NCBI GenBank assembly: GCA_050290225.1
Contig: JBNKHG010000024.1
Location: forward strand, 1-64,000
Direction: 5' to 3'
Length of the DNA: 64,000 bases
Source: JBNKHG01 sp050290225
Lineage (GTDB): Bacteria; Pseudomonadota; Gammaproteobacteria; Pseudomonadales; Cellvibrionaceae
Part shown: piece by piece, positions 43,601-51,645 of the stretch
Numbering within the stretch: position 1 is the stretch's first letter
How the letters are laid out: every line of letters starts with the position of its first letter
Made by a program: the position numbers and the translations under genes
Notes under the pieces: model-generated
Seen by the model: the letters and a program-made list of their open reading frames with translations, nothing else
Databases searched by the model: none
Told to the model about the DNA's origin: nothing

Positions 43601-43602
43601 GC

Positions 43603-44100
43603 ATGAGCTATCAGGCGCTTGTCAATCAAAAACTGGCATTTGTCCGTGTCTGCATGCAGGAGGCCGAGGCGTTGGTTGAGGGCGAGCAAAGCCTCAAGTT
43701 CGACGCCCTGGTGCAAGGTGGTTGCTTCCACCTATACGCCGGTTATTTAACCTATCTCAGGGAGCTGGCAGAAAACTACCAATTGCCTGCAGTCGATGAA
43801 ATTGAGTCCCTTGTCGACCTGGTCGATGCATTGGCGCTAGCGGGTAAAACCCCGGCTGAATCCCGAGAACTACAGGAATTGCAGGTGTCGAGCAGTTCCT
43901 GGTTGAACTGTCTGAGTGCGTCCTACTCTACCATTTTGCAGGGACAGGGCGAGGGAAATGCGCCTGAGCCCCTAAGCGACTCGGTGATCAGGGTTGCCAG
44001 TGAAGGCGATAAACGCTGCAATCTGACCAATCTCAAGGCCTGGTATCAGGAGTTGTCGAGTCTGATCGCGCGGCACCGGGAGTCCATGATCGAGTGGTAA
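43603..44100 (+). CDS. DUF6586 family protein
   Basis: 165 residues from ATG 43603, overlapped by no other gene and two bases after the topA stop, so the two share a transcript. It is mainly helical and soluble: YQALVNQKLAFVRVCMQEAE, GGCFHLYAGYLTYLRELAE, and at the end LTNLKAWYQELSSLIARHRE. Relatives in Pseudomonas occupy the same place after topA. Its function is unknown. Confidence 0.75.
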   Translation: MSYQALVNQKLAFVRVCMQEAEALVEGEQSLKFDALVQGGCFHLYAGYLTYLRELAENYQLPAVDEIESLVDLVDALALAGKTPAESRELQELQVSSSSWLNCLSASYSTILQGQGEGNAPEPLSDSVIRVASEGDKRCNLTNLKAWYQELSSLIARHRESMIEW

Positions 44101-44282
44101 TCACGCACCTTCTACCGATAACTTTTCCGGGCAAAGTCCGTAATACCGTTTTCCGAAAGCGGGGTCAGTGGTAGAATGACGGGCCAGAAATTCGAATTTT
44201 ATAGCCTATATTCTCCTGTCTTGTAGAAAGTTTTTTGAAAACAACTACTTACTCTGGCCAGGCGGCGCGGCGCGGAGTAGAA

Positions 44283-44624
44283 ATGTCAGCCTCTTTGTAC
44301 GAAATAGTTGAGCTTCCCAATGGTGATGTCGTCTTGCGCCGCGTCGACGACGAGGAAGGGGAGCCGTTGGTTTCTATCCGTTTCTCCTCGGAATCCCTGT
44401 ACTTCCTGAAAGACAAAAGCTTCGAGGTTGCCAAGGCTATGATTGAGGCGGGAATGGAAGTCGCCAGCGATTTGGCCGCCGCCGAGCAGGGCGACTCAGA
44501 TATTATTGACGGTTATACCGGTGCCTTCGGCGTCCCTGCAGAGGGTTCGCGCAGTGACGGAGAGGGCGAAGATTTTGATGAAGTGTTTTTCGAACTGGAC
44601 GATTCGGCCAGAATTCTGCATTAG
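44283..44624 (+). CDS. Conserved small acidic protein upstream of sulA-lexA
   Basis: 113 residues from ATG 44283, with GGAG ten bases upstream; a TTG at 44235 would add 16 residues. SASLYEIVELPNGDVVLRRV, and VSIRFSSESLYFLKDKSFEV, are strongly structured; the C-terminus is very acidic (GEGEDFDEVFFELDD). Homologues of unknown function occur beside lexA in related genomes. No motif suggests enzyme activity. Confidence 0.65.
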   Translation: MSASLYEIVELPNGDVVLRRVDDEEGEPLVSIRFSSESLYFLKDKSFEVAKAMIEAGMEVASDLAAAEQGDSDIIDGYTGAFGVPAEGSRSDGEGEDFDEVFFELDDSARILH

Positions 44625-44633
44625 TGAAGGTTG

Positions 44634-44873
44634 AAAGCGGCAAGTTGTAAGTGGCAAGCTGTAAGCGGTAAGTTGAAAGCGGTAAGTTGAAAGCGGCAAG
44701 CTGTAAGCGGCAAGCGGCAAGTTGAAAGCGGTCTAATGCTGAGTATCCCTTATTGCTGCGTATTACGTAGAATACCTTTTACTCTTTCGAGGTTGCGTAA
44801 CCTGGGTTGCAGTGAAGTCTGCTTGCCGCTTGACGCTTACAGCTTGCCGCTTACAGCTTGCCGCTTTCAACTT
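44634..44873. repeat. Facing arrays of short repeats between the small acidic gene and sulA
   Basis: The left array (44634-44730) is built of units such as AAGCGGCAAG, CTGTAAGCGG and AAGTTGAAAG, repeated about ten times with variations. The right array (44820-44873) is its reverse complement: GCTTGCCGCTT, then CTTACAGCTTGCCGC twice, then TTTCAACTTA. The arms could pair as a long hairpin around a non-repetitive 90-bp loop. It falls between the convergent ends of the acidic gene and sulA. Confidence 0.8.
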
Positions 44874-44881
44874 ATCCCGGA

Positions 44882-45292
44882 CTAACGCATGCGCAACAGC
44901 AGACCCTGGGATTTCCCACAGTGCGCGGCGTTTTCCAATTGGCGAAACTCTCTATCTGTGAGCTTTCCCGGGCTGGCAATCACTGTGTGACTATTGCCGG
45001 TGGCCAGAGCTTCCCAGGTGATCCAGAGAACATCCTCAGGCCGGTTGGCATGAACCAGGCGTACCTTGCGGATGTCGACGCCGTACTGACTGAGCAGAGC
45101 CTGGTTAATACCTTTGGGAGCCACCCAGGTGATCCAGCGGTCTTCGGCCTGGTGGCTAAGGAATGCCAGCATGGGGAAAAGCAGGCTCGCCTGATCGGGG
45201 CTGTCCTGGGAGAGCACCAGCTCCGTCACGCCGGAGTTTGTACGGGAGCGAGAGCCGGTGTTCTTTGTCTGGTCAAAAGCGTACTGGGTCAT
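44882..45292 (-). CDS. sulA: SOS cell-division inhibitor SulA
   Basis: 136 residues with the SulA pattern: GVTELVLSQDSPDQASLLFP, MLAFLSHQAEDRWITWVAP, VRLVHANRPEDVLWITWEAL and a C-terminal ALATGNSHTVIASPGKLTDR. It binds FtsZ and blocks its polymerisation during DNA damage. It starts two bases after the lexA stop and is thus in the same LexA-controlled operon, as in Pseudomonas. Inverted repeat arrays lie just downstream. Confidence 0.92.
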   Translation of the reverse strand: MTQYAFDQTKNTGSRSRTNSGVTELVLSQDSPDQASLLFPMLAFLSHQAEDRWITWVAPKGINQALLSQYGVDIRKVRLVHANRPEDVLWITWEALATGNSHTVIASPGKLTDREFRQLENAAHCGKSQGLLLRMR

Positions 45293-45294
45293 CG

Positions 45295-45900
45295 CTATTC
45301 TCCCCGGCGTAAAATGCCGACACTGAGACCTTCGATGGCAAATTCCTGGTCACGAAGGTCTACATTGATAACATCAAATTCCTGGTTTTCAGGGATCAGT
45401 TGTATAGTTGAGCAGTTGCCCTCGCGGCGATAGCGCTTGACTGTTACCTCGTCACCAACACGCGCGACCACTATTTGGCCGTTGTGGGCCTGGCTGGTGC
45501 GATGCACCGCGAGCAGGTCGCCGTCACGAATGCCGATATCTTTCATGCTCATACCTTTAACGCGCAGCAGGTAATCGGCATGAGGTTTGAAAAAATTGGA
45601 TGAGATATCGCAGTAATCCTCGATATTTTCCTCCGCCAAAATGGGATTGCCCGCGGCCACGCGACCGATAATGGGAATGCCAGTTTCGGTTTCAGGGATG
45701 CGAATGCCCCGGGAGGCGCCGGCGACCATCTCGATGGCGCCCTTGCGCGCCAGTGCCTTAAGATGCTCCTCGGCGGCATTGGCGGAACGAAAACCGAGTT
45801 CTTCTGCAATTTCGGCGCGCGTGGGAGGAAATCCCGTGTCATCGATATAGCGCCTGATCAGTTGCAGAACCTCTTCCTGACGTGCGGTTAACTTGATCAT
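45295..45900 (-). CDS. lexA: LexA repressor
   Basis: 201 residues. The winged-helix DNA-binding domain (KLTARQEEVLQLIRRYIDDT, PPTRAEIAEELGFRSANAAE, GAIEMVAGASRGIRI) is joined to an S24 peptidase domain. The self-cleavage site is Ala83-Gly84 (VAAGNPI), the nucleophile Ser118 (KGMSMKD) and the base Lys155 (VTVKRY). Two LexA boxes lie upstream at 46029-46063. RecA-stimulated autoproteolysis should induce lexA, sulA and topB. Confidence 0.98.
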   Translation of the reverse strand: MIKLTARQEEVLQLIRRYIDDTGFPPTRAEIAEELGFRSANAAEEHLKALARKGAIEMVAGASRGIRIPETETGIPIIGRVAAGNPILAEENIEDYCDISSNFFKPHADYLLRVKGMSMKDIGIRDGDLLAVHRTSQAHNGQIVVARVGDEVTVKRYRREGNCSTIQLIPENQEFDVINVDLRDQEFAIEGLSVGILRRGE

Positions 45901-45965
45901 CGTAAGTCCTCATTCCGAGTTCCTTGAACCCCAACCTGGCAGGCAACTGGCAATTCACCCTGTTT

Positions 45966-46020
45966 CCAGTGTCTGTATTAGTGTTACTCCAGTGTCTGTC
46001 CAGTGTCTGTCCAGTGTTTG
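45966..46020. repeat. CCAGTGTCTGT repeats in the lexA leader
   Basis: CCAGTGTCTGT occurs at 45966-45976, 45989-45999 and 46000-46010, then CCAGTGTTTG at 46011-46020. They lie in the predicted 5' untranslated part of lexA mRNA. Confidence 0.85.
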
Positions 46021-46028
46021 GGCTGTAT

Positions 46029-46080
46029 CTGTTTTTTTATACAGTATCTGTGATTATATACAGTAATTCGTTCAGTGCAA
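46029..46080 (-). promoter_or_regulatory. lexA promoter with two LexA boxes
   Basis: Boxes CTGTTTTTTTATACAG (46029-46044) and CTGTGATTATATACAG (46048-46063) both match CTGT-N8-ACAG, 19 bp apart. On the minus strand TTGCAC (46075-46080) and TATAAT (46053-46058), 16-bp spacing, form the promoter; the second box covers its -10, the first lies near the start site. The leader to lexA is then about 145 nt. The boxes are also within 130 bp of the rightward LOG gene, which may share control. Confidence 0.9.
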
Positions 46081-46156
46081 CCTCTAAAAATCTCATGCTC
46101 ACCTATACTTATATAAAAGGGTTGATGGATAACCCGTTGATTTTAGGAGGTTAATC

Positions 46157-46801
46157 ATGCTTGACGCGAAAATGCCGGAAGCGTGGCGAGTGCTGCGTAT
46201 CCAATCGGAGCTGGTTGACGGTATCGAACAGTTGATCAAGCTAAAAGGAGCGGTGACCGTATTCGGGGGGGCTCGCTTTACGCCGGACAGTCTCTATTAC
46301 AAGGAGGCACAACGCCTGGGTAAACTGCTCGCATCGGAGGAAATTCCGGTCATCACGGGGGGAGGTCCTGGCATTATGGAGGCAGCCAATCGAGGGGCAT
46401 ACCCGGAAAAAGGGTTGTCCATCGGGTTGAATATTACTCTCCCGACGGAACAGGACGCCAACCCCTATCAGGACGTCGGCCTGAGTTTCCGCTACTTTTT
46501 TGTACGCAAGTTTATGTTTGTCAAACACGCCGTAGGATTTGTGATTTTCCCCGGGGGGTTCGGCACCATGGACGAATTGTTCGAAGCACTCACGCTGGTG
46601 CAAACAGCCAAGGTCGATCCCTTTCCCATTGTGCTGGTGAGTAATGAGTATTGGCAGGGGTTATTGGATTGGATGAAAAATACGGTGTTGGCCAGCGATT
46701 GTATTGGTGAGCCCGATTTGTCGTTGTTCAAGGTTGTGGCCAATGCCGATGAAGCGGCGCAGCTGATACTCAGCCATGTCCGGGAGCGTGAGTCAGTATA
46801 A
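46157..46801 (+). CDS. LOG-family protein (TIGR00730), nucleoside-monophosphate phosphoribohydrolase
   Basis: 214 residues, cytoplasmic. The LOG signatures are present: GGGPGIMEAANRGA (G-G-G-P-G-I-M-E) and FPGGFGTMDELFEAL (P-G-G-x-G-T-x-x-E). AVTVFGGARF begins the Rossmann-like fold. Such proteins release a base from cytokinin or AMP-type nucleotides. AGGAGG lies 8 bases before the ATG. The promoter may be TATACT-TATATAA at 46104-46116 rather than the LexA-box region. Confidence 0.88.
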   Translation: MLDAKMPEAWRVLRIQSELVDGIEQLIKLKGAVTVFGGARFTPDSLYYKEAQRLGKLLASEEIPVITGGGPGIMEAANRGAYPEKGLSIGLNITLPTEQDANPYQDVGLSFRYFFVRKFMFVKHAVGFVIFPGGFGTMDELFEALTLVQTAKVDPFPIVLVSNEYWQGLLDWMKNTVLASDCIGEPDLSLFKVVANADEAAQLILSHVRERESV

Positions 46802-46819
46802 GGCAGGAGCCGTTAACGG

Positions 46820-47137
46820 CTAGAAATCCTCTATGCCCGGATAGTTGTCAGGTTCGATAGAGGTTACCGGACTGACCCATGTTTCGGGGATGATAGCCTG
46901 ATCGCTGCCCCATTCATCTTCATGTGAGAGTTCGTAGGCGGCTCCGGCGTCTTCAGGGGCTTCGGCGGGGATCAGTGCCAATTGGGGCCAGGTTTCCAAA
47001 TCCCACTCACTCACCTCGCCACCCAGATACTGGATTTCGACAGTGCCAAACTGCTCGTCAACGGCAACAACTTCGAACATTTGGTCTTCTACCAGATCGT
47101 GATACCAAGCGCCTATTACGGGAAATTGTGAAGCCAT
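46820..47137 (-). CDS. DUF6763 family small acidic protein
   Basis: 105 residues. It opens FPVIGAWYHDLVEDQMFEVV and then EYIQYLGGEVSEWD-like strands (VEIQYLGGEVSEWDLETW), suggesting a small SH3-like beta barrel. An acidic, disordered tail ends DNYPGIEDF. Family members of this size are uncharacterised. It is convergent with the LOG gene, 18 bp away. Confidence 0.7.
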   Translation of the reverse strand: MASQFPVIGAWYHDLVEDQMFEVVAVDEQFGTVEIQYLGGEVSEWDLETWPQLALIPAEAPEDAGAAYELSHEDEWGSDQAIIPETWVSPVTSIEPDNYPGIEDF

Positions 47138-47455
47138 GACAGATTACCTAACCGAGATTGGGTGATAGATCGAAAATACCACGACCCTATGTCTTTGGCA
47201 TCAGCCCAAAAACGATGTTGCCTCCCTGCGAATTCAGCTTAGGTTCAGGTTGCGGATTACAAAGACAAGATAATTGCCTAATTTTTAACGTCTTTTATTG
47301 ATCCGTCTTACGGATTTCGAGACAATTTTAAAAAATTGACGAAATAAGTAGCCAATTTAAAAGAATACATTTGTCTATTTGTGTTGGCTCTTTCCGCACC
47401 CAAGTTTGCCATATGGCGAGATTCCACAGCGTTTTCCCCGGAAATCAATCATCGC

Positions 47456-47518
47456 TTGACAAGGTCTGACCCTCACCTTATGTTCCGGGGCTAAACGTGT
47501 GTTCCAAACCCTTGTTTT
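47456..47518 (+). promoter_or_regulatory. psrA promoter and candidate PsrA operator
   Basis: TTGACA (47456-47461) and TATGTT (47479-47484), 17-bp spacing. CAAAC-CCTT-GTTTT (47505-47518) matches the PsrA half-sites (G/CAAAC, GTTTG/C) except for one base, just before the start codon. Pseudomonas PsrA represses itself through such a site. The remaining 47138-47455 shows no gene. Confidence 0.55.
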
Positions 47519-47537
47519 AGTTGTCGAGATTTAATAA

Positions 47538-48194
47538 ATGGCGCAAACCGATACCGTTGAACGAATACTGGACGCTGCCGAAGTGCTGTTTGCAGAGCGG
47601 GGGTTTGCCGAGACCTCGCTGCGTACTATTACAGGCACCGCAGGCGTTAACCTGGCAGCGGTAAATTATCACTTCGGTTCGAAAAAGGAGTTGATTCAGG
47701 CTGTTTTCGCCCGTTTCCTTACCCCATTTTGTGCGGAACTCGAATCAGCTATTTCCCGATTGCAGGCGGAAAAGGGTGGGGAAGAGGAGGCGGTCGGTAA
47801 CATTTCCACTGAGGAGTTGATGCGTTGTCTGTTTCAAACTCCTACCCTGGGTGGGATAGGCGGCAATGAGGAAAAGGCCAAAATCTTTATGCGCTTGCTG
47901 GGTTTGGCCTATACCCAATCACAGGAGCACCTGCGTCGTTTCATCGTTGCCAATTATGGCAATTATTACTATCAATTTATCGACCTGCTGAAGCAGGCGA
48001 TTCCCGATCTTGATACGGTCACTTTCCATTGGCGCTTGTATTTCATGCTGGGCTCCGCAATGTTTACTCTGTCCAGCTTTGACTCCTTCCATTCAATTTT
48101 GCAGGCGCACTTTAACGAAAACACTTCGATGAGCAAGGCGGTGGATTACCTGGTGCCTGCGATGACCGGCATGTTTGATGCGCCGCAGCATTAA
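47538..48194 (+). CDS. psrA: TetR-family fatty-acid-responsive regulator PsrA
   Basis: 218 residues. The N-terminal helix-turn-helix (DTVERILDAAEVLFAERGFA, then TAGVNLAAVNYHFGSKKELI) is nearly the same as that of P. aeruginosa PsrA. IFMRLLGLAYTQSQEHLRRF and FHWRLYFMLGSAMFTLSS also agree. PsrA binds long-chain fatty acids and controls fatty-acid degradation and, in Pseudomonas, rpoS. Its place between lexA and nagZ is the same as in Pseudomonas, which supports the name. Confidence 0.85.
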   Translation: MAQTDTVERILDAAEVLFAERGFAETSLRTITGTAGVNLAAVNYHFGSKKELIQAVFARFLTPFCAELESAISRLQAEKGGEEEAVGNISTEELMRCLFQTPTLGGIGGNEEKAKIFMRLLGLAYTQSQEHLRRFIVANYGNYYYQFIDLLKQAIPDLDTVTFHWRLYFMLGSAMFTLSSFDSFHSILQAHFNENTSMSKAVDYLVPAMTGMFDAPQH

Positions 48195-48218
48195 ACGCCG
48201 GCAAAGGTTGCCACAGAT

Positions 48219-49235
48219 ATGACGGATTTGGGACCACTGCTGCTGGACCTTGCGGGCACAGGCCTGCAACCCGAAGAGGCTGAATTGATCACCTCGCCCC
48301 AAGTGGGCGGTATTATTCTGTTTGCGCGCAATTTCGAGTCCAGGCCGCAGTTGCTGGATCTTGTGGCCGATATTAGGGCGCTGAGACCAAATCTGTTATT
48401 GGCCGTCGACCAGGAAGGCGGACGGGTGCAGCGTTTCAAGGCGGGTTTCACCCGGCTGCCTCCCATGCAATTTTTTTATCGAGACTATTGTCAGCAACCG
48501 AATGAAACATTGGCGTTCGTCGAGGATGTTGGCTGGTTGATGGCTGCAGAGATCCTGGCCAGTGGACTGGATTTCAGTTTTGCGCCGGTACTGGATCTGG
48601 ATAGCGATCGATGCGCCGTTATCGCCGATCGTGCCTTTGCGGACGATGCGGATGCGGTTATTGCTTTGGCAGGGGCTTTTATGCGCGGCATGCACGGGGC
48701 GGGTATGGCGACAACGGGTAAACATTTTCCCGGCCATGGCAGTGTTGAAGGCGACAGTCACAAAGTGCGTCCAGTCGATACTCGCTCCCGGGAACAAATT
48801 CAGCGCAGGGATATGCGGCCTTTTGTCGAGCTTTGTCCATACCTGGATGCGATTATGCCCGCCCATATCTGCTTCCCAAAGGTCGATGCTCAACCGGTGG
48901 GTTTCTCCCGCGTCTGGTTGCAGCAGGTTTTACGCAGGCAATTGGGATTTGAGGGCGTCATTTTCAGTGACGATTTGAGTATGGAAGGGGCCAGCGGTGC
49001 GGGCGGTTATCGCGAGCGGGCGGAAGCCGCGCTTACCGCCGGTTGCGATATGGTACTGGCTTGCAACAATCGCCAGGGCGCACTGGCGATTCTGGAGTGG
49101 CTGAACAGCGTCAATTCGCCGTCCAATCCACGGCTCTCTACGATGGCTCGACGTCGACTGTGGCGGTGGGACGAGCTGCAGGAAAATACCCGCTGGCGAC
49201 ATACCGTTGCCCGCCTTAATGATGTTGCTCAATAA
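48219..49235 (+). CDS. nagZ: Beta-N-acetylhexosaminidase NagZ
   Basis: 338 residues, family GH3. LLAVDQEGGRVQRFKAGFTR, ALAGAFMRGMHGAGM, TTGKHFPGHGSVEGDSHK (with the mobile His/Asp loop that acts as acid-base), AHICFP and VIFSDDLSMEGA with the nucleophile Asp are present. The enzyme removes GlcNAc from 1,6-anhydroMurNAc peptides in cell-wall recycling in the cytoplasm. It follows psrA by 24 bp and precedes an MscS channel. Confidence 0.96.
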   Translation: MTDLGPLLLDLAGTGLQPEEAELITSPQVGGIILFARNFESRPQLLDLVADIRALRPNLLLAVDQEGGRVQRFKAGFTRLPPMQFFYRDYCQQPNETLAFVEDVGWLMAAEILASGLDFSFAPVLDLDSDRCAVIADRAFADDADAVIALAGAFMRGMHGAGMATTGKHFPGHGSVEGDSHKVRPVDTRSREQIQRRDMRPFVELCPYLDAIMPAHICFPKVDAQPVGFSRVWLQQVLRRQLGFEGVIFSDDLSMEGASGAGGYRERAEAALTAGCDMVLACNNRQGALAILEWLNSVNSPSNPRLSTMARRRLWRWDELQENTRWRHTVARLNDVAQ

Positions 49236-49276
49236 TTGATAACAGAAAAAACCGCTTAACCTGAAGGATTACGGGA

Positions 49277-50374
49277 ATGAGTGTTAAAGACTGGTTGACC
49301 TCCCTGTTTGGTAGCGATTACCTGTGGGTCGGTCAGGTATTTCTGATCGTGTTGGCCACCCTGATCGTGGCACTTGTGGTTCGACGTGTTCTGGTGCGAT
49401 TGATCAAGCATGCCGATCAAACCAGGAACCTATGGGATGACGCTCTACTGGAGGCAGGGCACAGGCCTCTGAATTGGTTTATCTGGCTAATCGGTTTGGC
49501 CTGGGCGGCGGAGTTGACCGGCAAGGTCTCCGGAGCGGCAATTTTCTCGGCGATTGATCCGATTCGCGAAGTCAGTGTGATCGTCCTGATCAGCTGGTTC
49601 CTGGTGCGGTTTATCGAGCGGGCTGAGAGCAACCTGATGGACCCCGCTTACACGGCCGAACCTGTGGATGAAACCACGGTTATGGCGATTGGCAAACTGC
49701 TGCGGATATCGGTGATTATTACGGCTGTGCTGGTGGTGTTGCAGTCGTTTGGATACAGTATTTCCGGTGTGCTGGCCTTCGGTGGTATAGGTGGGCTGGC
49801 GGTGGGTTTTGCGGCCAAGGATTTGTTGGCCAATTTCTTCGGGGGCCTGATGATCTATCTAGATCGCCCGTTCAAAGTCGGTGACTGGATTCGGTCGCCG
49901 GATCAGGAAATTGAAGGCACTGTTGAAGATATTGGGTGGCGGCAAACCCGGATTCGCACCTTTGACAAGCGTCCGCTGTATATTCCCAATTCCACTTTTA
50001 CCCATATCTCGGTGGAAAATCCTTCGCGAATGTTGAATCGCCGTATTTACGAAACCGTCGGTATCCGCTACGACGATGCCGGCAAGATGGCAAACGTCGT
50101 CGCCGATGTGCATACCATGCTTCAAAATCACGAGGAGATTGACCCTGAGCAGACCCTGATCGTCAACTTTAACCGTTTCGCACCTTCGTCCCTGGATTTC
50201 TTTGTCTATACCTTTACCAAAACCACTGACTGGGTGCGCTATCACGCAATCAAGCAGGACGTGATGCTCAGAATCCTGGCCATTATCGAAAAACACGGGG
50301 CGGAGGTTGCCTTCCCCACTTCCACCGTGCATGTCCCCGACCCCGTGGCCATGGTTAAATCCGGAGAGGTTTAA
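49277..50374 (+). CDS. Small-conductance mechanosensitive channel (MscS family)
   Basis: 365 residues. Several N-terminal membrane segments are followed by the pore-lining helix TM3 region (SISGVLAFGGIGGLAVGFAA, then KDLLANFFGGLMIYLDRPFK) with Gly/Ala packing, and the cytoplasmic beta domain (VGDWIRSPDQEIEGTVEDIG, RPLYIPNSTFTHISVENPSR). It releases solutes on hypo-osmotic shock. It is the third gene in a run psrA-nagZ-mscS-phosphorylase with gaps of 24, 41 and 18 bp. Confidence 0.9.
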   Translation: MSVKDWLTSLFGSDYLWVGQVFLIVLATLIVALVVRRVLVRLIKHADQTRNLWDDALLEAGHRPLNWFIWLIGLAWAAELTGKVSGAAIFSAIDPIREVSVIVLISWFLVRFIERAESNLMDPAYTAEPVDETTVMAIGKLLRISVIITAVLVVLQSFGYSISGVLAFGGIGGLAVGFAAKDLLANFFGGLMIYLDRPFKVGDWIRSPDQEIEGTVEDIGWRQTRIRTFDKRPLYIPNSTFTHISVENPSRMLNRRIYETVGIRYDDAGKMANVVADVHTMLQNHEEIDPEQTLIVNFNRFAPSSLDFFVYTFTKTTDWVRYHAIKQDVMLRILAIIEKHGAEVAFPTSTVHVPDPVAMVKSGEV

Positions 50375-50392
50375 CGCAGGAGGGAATATCAA

Positions 50393-51175
50393 ATGCTGGC
50401 TGTCATTGGTGGTACTGGGCTAACGGCTTTTCCCGGGCTTGAGTACGTCATTAAAAAAAAGTTGTCCACTCCCTTCGGAGATCCCTCGGGAGAAGTGCTT
50501 TTGGGACAGCTACAAGGTCATAAAATAGCCTTCTTGCCGCGACATGGGCATGCGCACAGCATTCCTCCGCACAGGATCAACTACCGGGCCAACCTCTGGC
50601 AGTTGCAGCGGCTGGGTGTTAGTCGGGTATTGGCCGTCAACGCTGTGGGGGGTATTCACAAGGCCATGGGTCCCGGGCACCTGTGCATTCCCGATCAGTT
50701 GATCGATTATACCTATGGGCGTGAACACACCTTTTTCGATGGCAGCGGAGTTATGGCTGGGAAGGACAGCGATGGACTTACTGCCACTTCGGTTGAACAC
50801 GTTGATTTTACGTCTCCCTACAGTGGGGATCTGCGACAGTTATTGATTCAGGCGATGGCAAATCTGAGGTTTGAAAATACCAGTACCTCTGGCGTTTATG
50901 GTTGCACCCAGGGACCGAGATTGGAGAGCGCGGCGGAAATCTTGCGCCTGCAGCGCGATGGGTGCGATATGGTCGGCATGACGGGGATGCCTGAAGCGGG
51001 ACTCGCGCGGGAGCTGAAGTTGAATTACGCCTCCGTTTGCCTGGTGGTGAACAGGGGGGCGGGCCTGTCACCAGAACCCATCACCATGACGGATATTGAG
51101 CGAGTGCTGGAGGAGGGTATGGGGCGTGTTCACAAACTGATCTTCGAATCGTCACGAATACTGGCCTCAGGATAA
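50393..51175 (+). CDS. S-methyl-5'-thioinosine/thioadenosine phosphorylase (purine phosphorylase)
   Basis: 260 residues. PNP/MTAP motifs: IGGTGLTAFPG, FLPRHGHAHSIPPHRINYRA (phosphate- and nucleoside-binding His), NAVGGIHKAMGPG, and CTQGPRLESAAEILRLQRDG, GMTGMPEAGLARELKL. It phosphorolyses a methylthiopurine nucleoside. The same locus next to nagZ in P. aeruginosa encodes a methylthioinosine phosphorylase, so that substrate is likely here. The ribosome-binding site AGGAGGG is good. Confidence 0.88.
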   Translation: MLAVIGGTGLTAFPGLEYVIKKKLSTPFGDPSGEVLLGQLQGHKIAFLPRHGHAHSIPPHRINYRANLWQLQRLGVSRVLAVNAVGGIHKAMGPGHLCIPDQLIDYTYGREHTFFDGSGVMAGKDSDGLTATSVEHVDFTSPYSGDLRQLLIQAMANLRFENTSTSGVYGCTQGPRLESAAEILRLQRDGCDMVGMTGMPEAGLARELKLNYASVCLVVNRGAGLSPEPITMTDIERVLEEGMGRVHKLIFESSRILASG

Positions 51176-51285
51176 GGAAATATCGCCAGAAATCCGGGTT
51201 TTTAATGTTTTTTACTGGACAGGAGATGAATTTTCCCTTAAAAAGAAGCGAACTCGCTGTCTCCGGTCTGGGGTAGACTGATGGC

Positions 51286-51323
51286 GTGTAAACCTAAAAA
51301 CCATGTGTAAACCTAAAAACCAT
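51286..51323 (+). repeat. 19-bp perfect tandem duplication before the cold-shock gene
   Basis: GTGTAAACCTAAAAACCAT occurs at 51286-51304 and again at 51305-51323, in the likely leader of the cold-shock gene. Confidence 0.9.
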
Positions 51324-51377
51324 ATAGTAAAGACCAAAGCATAGTTAGCAAACATAAAAATAATGGGGTAGTTTGGT

Positions 51378-51590
51378 ATGGCAGATCGCGAAGTAGGCAC
51401 TGTTAAATGGTTTAATAATGCCCGCGGATACGGCTTTATTACTCGGGGCGAGGGAAGTGACGATGTATTTGTTCACTACCGTAATATCCGGGGCGAGGGA
51501 TATAAATCCCTGAATGAAGGACAAAACGTAGAATTCGATTTGCTCGAAGGGGAAAAAGGCCTGCAGGCCGAAGACGTCGTCTGCACCTGA
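51378..51590 (+). CDS. Cold-shock domain protein (CspA family)
   Basis: 70 residues. VGTVKWFNNARGYGFITRGE includes RNP1 (RGYGFI), and DVFVHYRNI RNP2; the five-stranded fold is complete. CSPs bind single-stranded RNA and DNA and melt mRNA structure. It lies alone after a 200-bp leader, which holds a tandem repeat; a rho-independent terminator follows 20 bp after the stop. Whether it is cold-induced is unknown. Confidence 0.95.
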   Translation: MADREVGTVKWFNNARGYGFITRGEGSDDVFVHYRNIRGEGYKSLNEGQNVEFDLLEGEKGLQAEDVVCT

Positions 51591-51610
51591 ACAGTTATCG
51601 TATAAATTCA

Positions 51611-51636
51611 AAACACCGGCTTTCGCCGGTGTTTTT
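51611..51636. terminator. Bidirectional terminator, cold-shock gene and csiV
   Basis: AACACCGGC-TTTC-GCCGGTGTT followed by TTT; A-rich before it, so it can serve both convergent genes. Confidence 0.85.
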
Positions 51637-51645
51637 CGTTTCAGA

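Noticed and set aside
44496..44720. 74-codon minus-strand ORF in the repeat array
   Set aside because: Its N-terminal repeats (LPLAAYSLPL-like) are only the translation of the AAGCGGCAAG array.
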